From: Bacteroidota bacterium
Lineage (GTDB): Bacteria; Bacteroidota; Bacteroidia; Cytophagales; Cyclobacteriaceae
NCBI GenBank assembly: GCA_024280115.1
Contig: JAJRQT010000005.1
Coordinates: 1-48,682 of the forward strand
Direction: 5' to 3'
DNA length: 48,682 bases
Below the pieces are notes generated by a model. It was given only the letters and a program-made list of their open reading frames with translations, was not told the DNA's origin and searched no databases. How positions within the stretch are numbered: position 1 is the stretch's first letter; each line of letters opens with the position of its first letter. This document shows, in pieces, positions 16,741-26,758 of the stretch. Position numbers and translations under genes: made by a program.

Positions 16741-17725
16741 AAATTTTCAATTTGCCTATCCATATGTAGCGCTATTGGCGCCCTTGCCATTTTTAGTTTA
16801 TTGGTTGTTACCCGCAATTAAAAACCGCAGTTCCGCATTAATTTATCCGTACTTCGAGAGAACCGCCATCGTATCAAAACAAAAACCTAAAAAGGCGTCT
16901 CACATTAAAAAAAGAAATGGGTTTGCATGGGTTGCTATGTACCTGATTTGGCTGCTGCTTTTAGTTGCGATGGCATCGCCTGAATTGGTTGGTAAACCAG
17001 AGAGAAAGATAAAAACATCTCGAAATTTTCTGATTTTGGCTGATTTATCATTTAGCATGGCGAATAAAGATTGGGTTATTGATAGTCAACCTGTAACTCG
17101 TTGGCAAGCTGTAAAAGATATCATGCAGGATTTTATCGTCAGGAGAAAAAGCGATAGAATGGGCCTGGTTTTTTTCGCCAGCAATGCCTATATCCAGGCT
17201 CCTTTTACAAGCGATCTTGAAACTGTCAGAACCATGCTCGATGAAGCTGATGTGGGTATGGCCGGGCAGATGACAAATATCGGCAAAGCCATTGTGAAAG
17301 GAATGGATATGTTTGAGAGAGATACCATTGAGAGTAAAGTGATGTTACTCCTAACCGATGGTGTTGATAGTGGGATGGATATTTTACCACTTGATGCTGC
17401 AAATATGGCCAAAAATGATTCTACCATTATTTACACAGTTGGCATAGGTGATCCGGGAAATAGTTCGGCAGATTTAGATGAGAGAACATTGAGTGAAATT
17501 TCAAATCTCACAGGAGGAAAATACTTTAGAGCAAAGGATGCCGAGGAGCTTGAAGGTATTTATGCAGAATTGGAAAAACTGGAACCGATTGAATACGAAG
17601 AAGAAAGCTTTATCCCAAAAACATTATTGTATTACTATCCGCTAGGATCGGCTTTGGCATTGGCGCTCACTTTAGTATTGCTAAGCAACATGATATTAAT
17701 TTTCAGAAGATTACGTAAAAATTAA
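16733..17725 (+). CDS. batA: BatA, VWA-domain membrane protein
   Basis: This 330-residue protein has two N-terminal membrane helices (about 10-28 and 64-82), a periplasmic or cytoplasmic VWA domain with MIDAS ADLSFSM (Asp104, Ser106, Ser108), TNIGKAI and LLTDGVDSG, and a C-terminal helix at about 300-322. BatA is part of the Bacteroides aerotolerance complex, which helps cells survive oxygen and envelope stress by an unknown mechanism. The BatA/BatB N-terminal domain (PFLVYWLLP) is recognisable. Its stop overlaps the next start codon as TAATG, which indicates translational coupling. Confidence 0.88.
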   Translation: MPENFQFAYPYVALLAPLPFLVYWLLPAIKNRSSALIYPYFERTAIVSKQKPKKASHIKKRNGFAWVAMYLIWLLLLVAMASPELVGKPERKIKTSRNFLILADLSFSMANKDWVIDSQPVTRWQAVKDIMQDFIVRRKSDRMGLVFFASNAYIQAPFTSDLETVRTMLDEADVGMAGQMTNIGKAIVKGMDMFERDTIESKVMLLLTDGVDSGMDILPLDAANMAKNDSTIIYTVGIGDPGNSSADLDERTLSEISNLTGGKYFRAKDAEELEGIYAELEKLEPIEYEEESFIPKTLLYYYPLGSALALALTLVLLSNMILIFRRLRKN

Positions 17726-19431
17726 TGGTCAAAGAGTTTATACATATCGACTGGGAAAAATTCCACTTTTTACGGATCGAATATTTGTGGGTTGCTGTAC
17801 CTGCTCTAATTATAATTTTATTCGGTTTTATTATTTATAAAGAACCAAATCGGTGGAAAAATAATATTGCTAAACATTTACAGCCATACGTAATTCAGGA
17901 AGGAACAGAATGGAAAACAAGGCTCATACACCTCTCCATACTATTGATGTTTATCATTGGGTTTGTCTCATTTTTAGGGCCGAGCTGGAATGAGGTTAAA
18001 TCTCCATCTAAGAAAGTAAAATCCAGACTAGTGATCGCTTTGGATCTTTCCCAAAGCATGATGGCAACAGACATATCGCCAAATAGATTGGAGCGTGCGA
18101 AATTTAAAATTCACGATCTATTGAAATCTAATCCAAGGGCAGAAACAAACCTTCTGGTATTTGCCGCTTCTACGCATACGGCAATTCCGTTTACAACAGA
18201 TTATAAAATAATTATCGATCAAATTGATGGGTTAAAACCAAGCATGATGCCCACTCCCGGAACTGGTTTTAATGCACTGTTCAAAAAACTTGACACCCTG
18301 TTTAACGATAATATAGCAGAAGGGAAAATCTTGCTGATTACCGATGATTTGACCGATTTATCAATAGAAAGTGTCAGCAGCTTTTTACAGGAGAATAATG
18401 TCCATCTGTTTATCTATCCTTTTGCTACGCAAAGTGGCGCAATTGTTCCTTCTCATAAAATAAATTCTGCTCTTGATATTCAAAAACTCAACAGTTTGGG
18501 AGCGATGGATCGGGTAGATGTTTTGGAAATTACCTTGGATGATAGCGATGTAAAAGACTTGGCAAAAGCGATTAGCGATGATCTGATTTTTGAAGATAAA
18601 GGCGATGAGGAGGAAGATAACTGGCAGGACAATGGTTTTTGGCTGATCATTCCATTGGTTTTTTTATATTTATTCAGTTTTAGAAAAGGCTGGGCATTAT
18701 ACCTGATTATAATTTCTTTCAGTTTTAGTTCTTGTTCCGATAAAAACAGCATTAACATTACTGCCTTTAAATTTAAAGATCTTTGGTTTACCAAGGAATA
18801 CCAGGCACAAAAAGAATATGACAAAGAAAATTATTTAATTGCTGCTCAGGGGTTTACGGATCCTATGCGCAAAGGAATAGCTTATTATAAGGCCGGTGAT
18901 TTTATGAGCGCCCAAGCTGCCTTTGAAAAGGACACGACTACCCAGGGGCTTTATAATTTGGCCTTAACTCATGCCAAACTCGGACAATTGGAGAAATCAA
19001 AAGAGTTGTTTGATAAAGTGCTACAGAAAGATCCAACGAACGAAAATGCAAATGCTAACCTCCAACATATTATTTCAGCCATCGCGGAGTTAGATTCCTT
19101 GCAGGCAGAAGATGCTGCCTTAAATGAGGAGGGTAAACAAGCGAAGAACAAACAAAATGATTCACCGGAAGATTTGAGTGGCGGGGGGCAAGAAGCCACA
19201 AAAAAAGATATGGAGAAAGAGCGAAAAGAAGAAACGACAGAGACAGGTAAGCGAAAAGGAAAAGAATTGGATGAATTACCGGATGATTTTAAATCGGGAA
19301 AAGGAGAGCTGCCAAAAAATATATTAATGCGAAAAGTTGATGATGATCCCGCACTATTTTTAACAAAAAAATTCCGGTATCAGATTAAAAAGAAACTGGT
19401 AGAAGCTGAAAAAACGATGAATAAATGGTGA
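17725..19431 (+). CDS. BatB-BatC fusion: VWA and TPR domains
   Basis: The 568 residues combine two proteins that are often separate. Residues 1-300 are BatB-like, with N-terminal helices (22-38, 68-85), a VWA MIDAS ALDLSQSM (Asp107, Ser109, Ser111) and the spacing typical of BatB. A hydrophobic stretch at about 307-340 follows, ending in FSFSSCSDK. Residues about 350-460 hold TPR units (QEYDKENYLIAAQGF, GLYNLALTHAKLGQLEKSK, LFDKVLQKDPTNENAN) as in BatC. The tail at about 470-530 is charged and low in complexity. In Bacteroides the VWA and TPR parts are encoded as batB and batC. The continuous frame here shows that they act as one membrane complex. The gene overlaps batD by 7 bases. Confidence 0.88.
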   Translation: MVKEFIHIDWEKFHFLRIEYLWVAVPALIIILFGFIIYKEPNRWKNNIAKHLQPYVIQEGTEWKTRLIHLSILLMFIIGFVSFLGPSWNEVKSPSKKVKSRLVIALDLSQSMMATDISPNRLERAKFKIHDLLKSNPRAETNLLVFAASTHTAIPFTTDYKIIIDQIDGLKPSMMPTPGTGFNALFKKLDTLFNDNIAEGKILLITDDLTDLSIESVSSFLQENNVHLFIYPFATQSGAIVPSHKINSALDIQKLNSLGAMDRVDVLEITLDDSDVKDLAKAISDDLIFEDKGDEEEDNWQDNGFWLIIPLVFLYLFSFRKGWALYLIIISFSFSSCSDKNSINITAFKFKDLWFTKEYQAQKEYDKENYLIAAQGFTDPMRKGIAYYKAGDFMSAQAAFEKDTTTQGLYNLALTHAKLGQLEKSKELFDKVLQKDPTNENANANLQHIISAIAELDSLQAEDAALNEEGKQAKNKQNDSPEDLSGGGQEATKKDMEKERKEETTETGKRKGKELDELPDDFKSGKGELPKNILMRKVDDDPALFLTKKFRYQIKKKLVEAEKTMNKW

Positions 19432-20780
19432 TAAATTATTTCATAGCATTTACATTTTGGCTGTTAACATTATCAGTTTTTGGTCAAAGCCTGGTTGCTG
19501 ATGTCACTGTAAACCCAACCGATGCTTACATAGGTCAACCTGTGCAATTGAAGGTATCTGTATATACTTCGACCTGGTTTACTTCAGGAATTGATGTGGG
19601 CAACATTCAGGTTGACGGAGCCCTAACAGTTTATTTTCGGTCTGTCAGCAGCACTAAAACAATCAATGGGAAAAAATATGCCGGAGTTGATTTTTATTAC
19701 AACCTTTTTCCCACCGATGATGGAATAGTTAATATTCCCGAATTGAATATTCAAGTAGAAAGCCCGAAAGACGGAGACTTTAAGGGGATAAAAAGTATTG
19801 TTAAAACAGCACCTAAAAACTTAAGCATTAAAGCGGTTCCGCTGGGTTACAACCCGAATAACTGGCTGGTAGCGACAAGTTTAAATATCAACGAAAAGTG
19901 GTCTGCGCCAATTACGGATGTTAAAGTAGGTGATGTTGTTCAGAGAACAATTAGCCGATCTGCCGGAGGTACATTATCGGAATTCATTCCTGCAACAATT
20001 TGGGAAAGTACTGACGGAATAAGCATATATCCTAAAAGAGCCCAGGTAAAAACCAACAAATCTAAAACCGGGGTTTCCGCCCAACGAATAGAAAATGTGA
20101 ATTATTTATTTGAAAAAGAAGGTGAAATAGTATTGCCTGCCATTGAATATGTGTATTGGAATTCGGTCAATAAGAAATTTTATAGAAACCAAATTGATTC
20201 CATTACCATTCAGGTTAAGCCCAATGCTGATCTGACCATGTTGGCAAGTATAAAAAAAACACTGCAAAAGGAAAATATCGAAGAGACGGAGCAAGAGGAT
20301 AAAGCATTTCTAATATTAGGTATATCTCCTAAGGTATTTATCAAGTATTTAGTTTTTGGGTTGATCGCTTTATTTATTCTATTTAAAGTATCAAAAAAAA
20401 TTATATCATTTTACTGGCAGTGGTATGGTAAATACTTAAAATCAGAACCTTATGCATTTATGCAAGTCAGGAAGGCCGTTAATAGAAGCGACTTTAATAA
20501 TTTTATCAAAACAAGTAATGCCTGGTTGTTGAAATCAGGATTTAATGGTATATCGTTTCAAGATTTTGTAAGAACATATGGTACTGAGAATTTAGATAAA
20601 GTACTAAAGCAGCTAAATGAAGATCATTTTAAACATCAGCGTATTAGTGACAGAAGTAGTTTTAACATTTTATTAGATGAATTAAAGCGATCACGACAAT
20701 ATTATCTCAGTCAGCAAAGGCCCGAAAAGAAACCAGTCTCCAGAGATAAAGGCTGGTTAAATCCTGTTTCTGCAGATTAA
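19425..20780 (+). CDS. batD: BatD-like membrane protein
   Basis: This 451-residue protein has a signal peptide (MVINYFIAFTFWLLTLSVFGQ) and an extracytoplasmic beta-rich region (about 22-290) with the BatD opening SLVADVTVNPTDAYIGQPVQL. A membrane helix follows at about 305-322 (KYLVFGLIALFILFKV), then a cytoplasmic helical tail. BatD is the last member of the Bat operon here, and no batE gene follows. The start ATG at 19425 overlaps the end of the BatB-BatC gene. The exact biochemical role of BatD is unknown. The family is assigned from the N-terminal pattern and context. Confidence 0.85.
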   Translation: MVINYFIAFTFWLLTLSVFGQSLVADVTVNPTDAYIGQPVQLKVSVYTSTWFTSGIDVGNIQVDGALTVYFRSVSSTKTINGKKYAGVDFYYNLFPTDDGIVNIPELNIQVESPKDGDFKGIKSIVKTAPKNLSIKAVPLGYNPNNWLVATSLNINEKWSAPITDVKVGDVVQRTISRSAGGTLSEFIPATIWESTDGISIYPKRAQVKTNKSKTGVSAQRIENVNYLFEKEGEIVLPAIEYVYWNSVNKKFYRNQIDSITIQVKPNADLTMLASIKKTLQKENIEETEQEDKAFLILGISPKVFIKYLVFGLIALFILFKVSKKIISFYWQWYGKYLKSEPYAFMQVRKAVNRSDFNNFIKTSNAWLLKSGFNGISFQDFVRTYGTENLDKVLKQLNEDHFKHQRISDRSSFNILLDELKRSRQYYLSQQRPEKKPVSRDKGWLNPVSAD

Positions 20781-20911
20781 CACTTATTTTTTCCAATCGT
20801 AAAAATGTAATCTTTAAAATACTGGATACTTTTCAGCATTCTCTTTTTTGGTAAATTTTTATCCTATTAAAATGGAAAAAAATTGAAATGGGTTTTTAAA
20901 CAAAGAAAAAA

Positions 20912-20949
20912 GGTGTATATTTGCGTATGTTTATATGTAAATATACACC
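20912..20949. promoter_or_regulatory. Operator palindrome and promoter of Xre/RES pair
   Basis: GGTGTATATTT and AAATATACACC are perfect 11-base inverted arms separated by 16 bases. The left arm overlaps TATATTTG (20916-20923), an exact TAnnTTTG -7 box. The site ends 6 bases before the antitoxin ATG. This is what is expected where the Xre antitoxin represses its own promoter. No clear -33 TTG is present. Confidence 0.7.
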
Positions 20950-20955
20950 AATGAT

Positions 20956-21375
20956 ATGAAAAGATATAATCAAAATCCAATTGAAAAAGATGCAATACTT
21001 CAGGAGCCGGCGGTTAGCTATGGTACAGGGTCATTTTATCAACTTTCTATACAAAATATATCAAAGAATTATATAAAGCAGGTACTCACGCTTACGCGGC
21101 TTACAGTTTCAGAGCTAATTACTATTATTCCAATATCCATCGATACCTACAAAAGAAAAAGTGCTTTCAATCCTGCAGTCACAGAAAAGATCCTAGAGAT
21201 TGAAGAGGTTTATCGAAAGGGTATTGAGGCTTTTGGAGCATCATTCCATAAATGGATGAGCACTGAAAATATCGCTCTTGGTAGTGTCACGCCAAAAACA
21301 TTACTAAAAAATAGTTTTGGGATTAGACTCCTACTCGATGAAATTGGCAGATTAGAATATGGTGTTCTTGCCTGA
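20956..21375 (+). CDS. Xre/MbcA/ParS-family antitoxin
   Basis: This 139-residue antitoxin belongs to the Xre-RES type II toxin-antitoxin systems. An N-terminal helical DNA-binding region (about 30-75, LTVSELITIIPISIDTYKR) precedes the DUF2384 toxin-binding domain, with EAFGASFHKWMSTENIALGS, TPKTLL and the terminal GRLEYGVLA. The antitoxin would neutralise the RES toxin and bind the palindrome just upstream for autoregulation. Its stop overlaps the toxin start as TGATG, which supports coupled translation. Confidence 0.92.
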   Translation: MKRYNQNPIEKDAILQEPAVSYGTGSFYQLSIQNISKNYIKQVLTLTRLTVSELITIIPISIDTYKRKSAFNPAVTEKILEIEEVYRKGIEAFGASFHKWMSTENIALGSVTPKTLLKNSFGIRLLLDEIGRLEYGVLA

Positions 21376-21851
21376 TGTTTGTTTACCGGATCAGTAAGAA
21401 AGCATATATAAATGACCTGTCAGGAATTGGGGCAGGATTGTATGGAGGGCGATGGAACCCCAAAGGAGTGAATATGGTTTATTCTTCGGGAAGTATTGCA
21501 TTGGCATGTTTAGAATTTTTAGTTCACAATTATCACTTGCTTTCAACTGCAAATATTTGTCTTGTAAAAATTATAGTCAATTTTCCATCACCTATCCTTG
21601 AATATAAGGCTAATGAATTGCCGGAATATTGGAATCTGCAGTTGGGCACTCAGCATGCCACTCAGAAAATTGGAAGAGATTTTATTATGGAAGGAATCGA
21701 TTATGTGTTGAAAGTGCCATCTGCGGTTGTTCCAGGAGAATTTAACATTCTACTCAACCCCTACCACCCGAGACATGCTCAAACAAAAATTGTTGAGTTG
21801 ATAGATCCATTTGTTTTCGACAAAAGGATTTTGGATTTAGTGACAAATTAG
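21375..21851 (+). CDS. RES-domain toxin
   Basis: This 158-residue RES toxin is encoded directly after its antitoxin. Conserved blocks are GLYGGRWNPKG, VYSSGSIALACLEFLVH and VPSAVVPGEFNILLNPYHP. Arg26, Tyr36 and Glu47 occupy the positions of the family's active-site residues, and Ser116 lies in the C-terminal block. Characterised RES toxins (MbcT, ParT, Res) consume NAD+ or modify a metabolic enzyme, which stops growth. All key residues appear intact, so the toxin is probably functional. The start overlaps the antitoxin stop by 1 base. Confidence 0.92.
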   Translation: MFVYRISKKAYINDLSGIGAGLYGGRWNPKGVNMVYSSGSIALACLEFLVHNYHLLSTANICLVKIIVNFPSPILEYKANELPEYWNLQLGTQHATQKIGRDFIMEGIDYVLKVPSAVVPGEFNILLNPYHPRHAQTKIVELIDPFVFDKRILDLVTN

Positions 21852-22285
21852 TAATTGAGTCAGGTTTATATTTTAGACTTGTTAATGAAAGGTGAAGGTC
21901 AGAGATTATTAATAAAAGCCTTCTTTTACTATTGGATTTTAGCAACGTATCGCTTGATGAAAGCGTCAATTCCTTGTATTATTTATTGTAATGAAGTAGA
22001 GTTGCTGAAAATACGAGGAATGATAAGAAGAGCTTCTTAATTAATTCTTAAAAGATTCCATATGATTTTACTATTATTGAGAGGATAAATATTGCAATGA
22101 CTTTAAAATCATAGATTTTTTAACAATTGCATAAAATTACCAATTTGAATGAGTCGATTTTATCAATATAATGTGATAAATAATACATTTGTTTCAATTT
22201 GAAGTTTGAAATGAAAATCTTCCATATTACATTTGTCGCTTTGAGAAATGAACCAAAGGCAAAATTGCTTAAAAAAGATATATCT
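21852..22285. other. Intergenic region before the ACIII operon
   Basis: No secure gene is present. A frame from 21855 to 22040 translates to a short peptide with LLIKAFFYYW and IPCIIYCNEVELL, which faintly resembles a DsrE-like sulfur-relay protein. It lacks the rest of that fold and may be a remnant or chance. A -7 box candidate for the actA promoter lies at 22184-22191. Confidence 0.4.
22184..22191 (+). promoter_or_regulatory. Candidate -7 box of the act operon
   Basis: TACATTTG matches TAnnTTTG exactly. Transcription from here would start near 22198, about 88 bases before the preferred actA ATG. No TTG at -33 spacing was found. Confidence 0.4.
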
Positions 22286-23563
22286 ATGATTACCAACCTA
22301 AATCTTAGAAGTTGCATTTTGGCATTTACTTCTATTTTTTTTATTCTTATAAATACTTATCTGTATGCCCAGGAGGCAGCAAGTGAATCTTCAGAATCAG
22401 AATTAAACACTGAATTAGTTACAGCGGGCGAAACGCTTTTTAAAAATAATTGCCAGGTATGCCATGAGGTGCATGAGCAAAAAATAGGACCTGCCTTGGC
22501 AGATGTTCACAATAGAAGGCCTGTTGAATGGATAAAATCTTTTGTGACCAACTCTCAAAAAGTAATTCAAAGTGGTGACGAGTATGCTGCCAATCTATAT
22601 AATGAATTCAATAAGACCCTAATGACTCCATTCGATTTTTCAGATGAGGAGCTCAACGCTGTTATTGAATATATTAAAAGTGAGACCATCAAAGGCCCAC
22701 CTGAAAAAGAAGTTGCAATTGTCACAGAAGGTACCGGGCAGGAGACTGCCCAGGGAAATGCCATATCAACTACGACTGTGACAGTATTCCTCGTTATTCT
22801 TTTGTTGGTATTGGTTCTGATCCTTGTAGTACTATTTATTTTAGTTTCGGTTTTAACTAAGTATCTGAAGGAGAAATCACAGCTTTCTAAAGAGGATCAG
22901 GATATTGTATTCCAAACATTTGACATCGGTCAGTTTGTGAGGAGCCCGGCATTTATTTGGGTGATGACATTTGTTTTTACAGCAATTGTTTTAAAAACGG
23001 TAATAGACGGATTGTTTAACGTTGGGGTTCATCAGGGTTTTGCCCCTACACAACCAATCGCGTTTTCACATAAGGTTCATGCAGGAGACTTCTTAATAGA
23101 TTGTAATTATTGTCATACAGGGGTAAGGGAGAGTAGAAATGCAAACATTCCATCAGTGAATATTTGCATGAATTGTCACAGTTCCATTGTAAAGATTACA
23201 GGAGCCACTGAGCTTTCCACAGAAATTCAAAAGATATATGATGCAAAATTGAATAATACTCCAATAGAATGGGTTAGAGTTCATAATTTACCAGATCTGG
23301 CATATTTCAATCACGCGCAACACTTTGAAGTTGGAGGTATTCAATGTCAGACCTGCCACGGACTAATCGAAGAGATGGAAGTTGTCATACAGCAAGAGAA
23401 TTTAACGATGGGTTGGTGTATCGATTGCCACAAGACTACGGAGATTAATACAAAAGGTAATGGTTATTACGATAAACTGGTTGAGCTTCATTTAGAAACC
23501 TCAAAAAATCCAATGGTTGTTGAAGACATTGGCGGGCTTGAATGTTCTAAATGCCATTATTAA
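22286..23563 (+). CDS. actA: ActA, multiheme cytochrome c subunit of ACIII
   Basis: ActA is the multiheme electron-transfer subunit of alternative complex III, a quinol oxidoreductase. The 425 residues contain six CxxCH heme sites. The first, Cys56/Cys59 (NNCQVCHEVH), lies in an N-terminal class I cytochrome domain. Five more are in the C-terminal domain, at Cys273, Cys294, Cys354, Cys378 and Cys420. Two membrane helices (about 165-195 and 222-243) separate these parts. The ActA described from Rhodothermus is pentaheme, so the N-terminal domain is an addition. ATG at 22286 gives a clean signal peptide (MITNLNLRSCILAFTSIFF). In-frame TTG at 22199 and ATG at 22211 are less likely. The gene heads actABCDEF. 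Confidence 0.92.
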   Translation: MITNLNLRSCILAFTSIFFILINTYLYAQEAASESSESELNTELVTAGETLFKNNCQVCHEVHEQKIGPALADVHNRRPVEWIKSFVTNSQKVIQSGDEYAANLYNEFNKTLMTPFDFSDEELNAVIEYIKSETIKGPPEKEVAIVTEGTGQETAQGNAISTTTVTVFLVILLLVLVLILVVLFILVSVLTKYLKEKSQLSKEDQDIVFQTFDIGQFVRSPAFIWVMTFVFTAIVLKTVIDGLFNVGVHQGFAPTQPIAFSHKVHAGDFLIDCNYCHTGVRESRNANIPSVNICMNCHSSIVKITGATELSTEIQKIYDAKLNNTPIEWVRVHNLPDLAYFNHAQHFEVGGIQCQTCHGLIEEMEVVIQQENLTMGWCIDCHKTTEINTKGNGYYDKLVELHLETSKNPMVVEDIGGLECSKCHY

Positions 23564-23606
23564 TTGTTGACTTAAAGCAGGATTTTATAAATCGCATATA
23601 ATATTT

Positions 23607-26600
23607 ATGAAAGAAAATAAAAAACAATACTGGAAAGGGGTAGAACAATTGACCAACCATCCGGAATTTGTTAAATATGCCAGCAAAGAGTTCCCGCGGG
23701 ATTTACCTTATAAGGAAGGAGTCCTTCAGGAAGAAGAAGGAGGAAGTTCAAGAAGAGACTTTCTCAAGCTTATGGGATTCAGTCTCGCTGCTGCATCTCT
23801 CGCTGCTTGTGAAGCGCCAGTAAGAAAAACCATTCCATATCTTAATAAACCGGAAGAAATTAATCCGGGTATTCCCAATTACTATGCCTCAACTTATACA
23901 AATGGAGGTAACTATTGCAGTATAGTCGTAAAGACAAGGGAAGGAAGACCTATCAAAATTGAGCCCAATAAACTTTCTGACGTTTCTGGAAGTGGAACCA
24001 GCGCCCAGGCAGAAGCCTCGGTACTTTCATTGTATGATAAGGCGCGATTAGGAGCACCTTCCATCAATGATTCCCAGGTGGAATGGTCTGAACTAGATAA
24101 GCAGATAAAAACGAAGCTTGAAAATATTTCATCAGGTGGCGGACAGATAAGAATTGTAAGCAAAACCATCCTGAGCCCTTCTACCAAAGCTGTGATACAG
24201 GAATTCATCAACAGGTATCCGGGCACGGAGCTTGTGATGTATGATCCGGTTTCTGCCTATGGAATAACAAAAGCAAATCAGGAATCCTTCGGAAAAGCAG
24301 TAATACCTTCTTATGATTTTTCAAAGGCAAAAACTGTTGTGAGCTTCAATGCAGATTTTCTCGGCACATGGATAAACCCAAATAAATTCAGCTCTGATTT
24401 TATAAAAAACAGGAAGCTGGATCATGGTAAAAAGGAGATGTCCAGGTTGTATCAATTTGAAAGTAATCTTTCACTTACAGGGGCAAATGCAGATTACAGG
24501 ACCCCAATTAAACCATCTGCTGAAGGACTAATCGTCGCATCGTTATACAACTTATTGGCAGCAAAAGCCGGAAGAGAGACCGTTTCGACTGCAAAAATAG
24601 AGGTTGACCATTTGACAACTGCAGCAAATGATTTATGGAAGCATAAAGGTCAGTCATTGGTTGTGGCAGGCAGCAATGATCCAAATATTCAGATTATTGT
24701 CAATGCCATAAATGATTTGCTTGGGAATATAAACTCTGTTATAGATCTGAAAACTCCGGTTTATTTCAGGCAGGGAAATGATGAGCAAATGAAGCAATTT
24801 GTTTCGGATTTGGAATCTGGTAAAGTTCAAGGAGTAATTTTCCTTGATAGCAACCCGGTTTATGATCATTATTTAGGAGATAAAATTAAAACCGCTCTTG
24901 CAAAAATTAACTTAAAGGTCAGCATTTCAGAACATGGTGATGAGACTGCTGCAGAATCTGACTATCTGGCTCCCAACCATCACTACCTCGAATCATGGAA
25001 TGACACAAATCCTGTCGAAGGCAGATACAGTTTGGTTCAGCCGGTGATTTCACCATTATTCAATACTCGTCAGGGTCAGGAATCTCTGATGGTGTGGATG
25101 GGGCAAAAAGAACCGGATTATCTGGAATTTATAAAGGATTACTGGAAAGAGAATTTATTCGTAACACAGACGAAGCAGTTGGATTTTCAAACCTTTTTCG
25201 ATCAATGTCTTTATGATGGTGTTTATTCCATCGATTTAAGGGCAATGACCATGGAATTCATTGTATTTGGAGGCAATCTTGATGCCGCAGCATCAAAAAT
25301 TTCCAGCACTTATAAAACCAATAGCACTGGAGTTGAATTGGCACTTTATGAAACTATTGCAATTGGCGACGGTTCACAGGCAAATAATCCATGGTTGCAG
25401 GAAACACCTGATCCTATTACTAAAGCCTGTTGGGATAATTACCTGACCATCAGTCAGACCATGGCCAATGAGCTTGCAATAGAAATGTATGAAGGTGAGA
25501 CTTATCAGGTTCAGTTGAAAGTTGGTGATCAATTATTGGAATTACCTGCAATTATTCAACCTGGTCAGGCTAGGGGAACAATAGGGCTTGCTATCGGATA
25601 TGGTCGTACGAAGGCGGGAAGAGTAGCAAATAGCATTGGTGTAAATGCTTATCCACTTCTCTCGGAAGTTGCAGGTGTACCCGTTTATAGCAGGATAGAA
25701 GATGTTAGTGTATCATCAAGTAATAAATCTGTAAAAGTTGCGCATACACAAACGCATCAAACATATATGAACAGGGATTTTGTAGTTCAGGAAACAACGC
25801 TTGACACCTACAAAAATCATCCTGAGCATGCCTTCCACAGACCTAAAATTGCAGCTTCAAATGCCCTGGAGAAAAAATTAGGAGATGAAATTATAGATGG
25901 CAAGCTTGAACCGAGAAAGATATCTCTTTGGAGTGGTCACAGCTACAATAATCATCACTGGACTATGGCCATCGACCTCAATTCATGTACAGGTTGCAGT
26001 GCTTGTTCGGTGGCCTGTCAGGCAGAAAATAATGTTCCTGTCGTGGGAAAAGAGGAGGTATTGAACAGAAGGGAGATGACCTGGATCAGAATTGACCGTT
26101 ATTACAGTAGCGAAAAAACAGCCACTACCAATGCTGAATTGGAGAAAGCTGCTGAAAACCCGGAAGTCGTCTTCCAGCCAATGATGTGTCAGCATTGTAA
26201 CAATGCTCCGTGTGAGACGGTTTGCCCTGTGGCTGCCACTACTCACAGTACGGAAGGTCTTAATCAGATGGTTTATAACAGATGTATAGGAACAAGGTAT
26301 TGTGCCAATAACTGTCCTTACAAAGTCAGGCGGTTCAATTGGTTTAAATATCATGACAATACCAGCTTCCCAGACAACTCCTCTATGAACAATGATTTGG
26401 GGAAAATGGTACTTAACCCGGATGTGACTGTTCGCTCAAGAGGTGTCATGGAAAAATGTTCATTTTGTGTACAAAGAATCCAATACAGCAAACTTGAAGC
26501 GAAGAAAAAGGGGAGAAGGGTAATCGATGGTGAAGTAACCGTAGCTTGTGCTAGCGCTTGCCCTACTGATGCTATTACTTTTGGTGATATCAGGGATCCG

Positions 26601-26753
26601 GAAAGCAAGGTTTCCAAATTGCTCCAGGTGAAAGATAAAGGAGATAAACAAGAGATTCACGAACACAGAGCATACAACGTGCTTGAAGATATAAATGTTA
26701 GGCCAAATGTTTGGTACCTGGCGAAAGTTAGAAATAAAGAAGAAAACGCATAA
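23607..26753 (+). CDS. actB: ActB, molybdopterin-like and iron-sulfur subunit of ACIII
   Basis: ActB (1048 residues) joins a molybdopterin-oxidoreductase-like domain to an iron-sulfur domain. A Tat signal is present ([12 protein letters not shown], Arg49-Arg50) and ends at ASLAAC (Cys68), a lipobox, so the protein is probably lipid-anchored in the periplasm. Residues about 90-700 form the cofactor-less molybdoenzyme-like fold. The C-terminal ferredoxin-like domain has four cysteine groups: 794-804 ([11 protein letters not shown]), 861-873 ([13 protein letters not shown]), 893-903 and 951-985. They would ligate the [4Fe-4S] and [3Fe-4S] clusters that carry electrons. Act family members lack a bound Mo cofactor. 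The actC start lies 5 bases after this stop. Confidence 0.94.
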   Translation: MKENKKQYWKGVEQLTNHPEFVKYASKEFPRDLPYKEGVLQEEEGGSSRRDFLKLMGFSLAAASLAACEAPVRKTIPYLNKPEEINPGIPNYYASTYTNGGNYCSIVVKTREGRPIKIEPNKLSDVSGSGTSAQAEASVLSLYDKARLGAPSINDSQVEWSELDKQIKTKLENISSGGGQIRIVSKTILSPSTKAVIQEFINRYPGTELVMYDPVSAYGITKANQESFGKAVIPSYDFSKAKTVVSFNADFLGTWINPNKFSSDFIKNRKLDHGKKEMSRLYQFESNLSLTGANADYRTPIKPSAEGLIVASLYNLLAAKAGRETVSTAKIEVDHLTTAANDLWKHKGQSLVVAGSNDPNIQIIVNAINDLLGNINSVIDLKTPVYFRQGNDEQMKQFVSDLESGKVQGVIFLDSNPVYDHYLGDKIKTALAKINLKVSISEHGDETAAESDYLAPNHHYLESWNDTNPVEGRYSLVQPVISPLFNTRQGQESLMVWMGQKEPDYLEFIKDYWKENLFVTQTKQLDFQTFFDQCLYDGVYSIDLRAMTMEFIVFGGNLDAAASKISSTYKTNSTGVELALYETIAIGDGSQANNPWLQETPDPITKACWDNYLTISQTMANELAIEMYEGETYQVQLKVGDQLLELPAIIQPGQARGTIGLAIGYGRTKAGRVANSIGVNAYPLLSEVAGVPVYSRIEDVSVSSSNKSVKVAHTQTHQTYMNRDFVVQETTLDTYKNHPEHAFHRPKIAASNALEKKLGDEIIDGKLEPRKISLWSGHSYNNHHWTMAIDLNSCTGCSACSVACQAENNVPVVGKEEVLNRREMTWIRIDRYYSSEKTATTNAELEKAAENPEVVFQPMMCQHCNNAPCETVCPVAATTHSTEGLNQMVYNRCIGTRYCANNCPYKVRRFNWFKYHDNTSFPDNSSMNNDLGKMVLNPDVTVRSRGVMEKCSFCVQRIQYSKLEAKKKGRRVIDGEVTVACASACPTDAITFGDIRDPESKVSKLLQVKDKGDKQEIHEHRAYNVLEDINVRPNVWYLAKVRNKEENA

Positions 26754-26758
26754 TATAT

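Noticed and set aside
18480..18824. Minus-strand open frame of 114 codons inside the BatB-BatC gene
   Set aside because: It is antisense to a conserved domain and its composition is that of a mirror frame.
25983..26354. Minus-strand open frame of 123 codons inside actB
   Set aside because: It is opposite the cysteine-rich iron-sulfur domain and shows no domain or signal.
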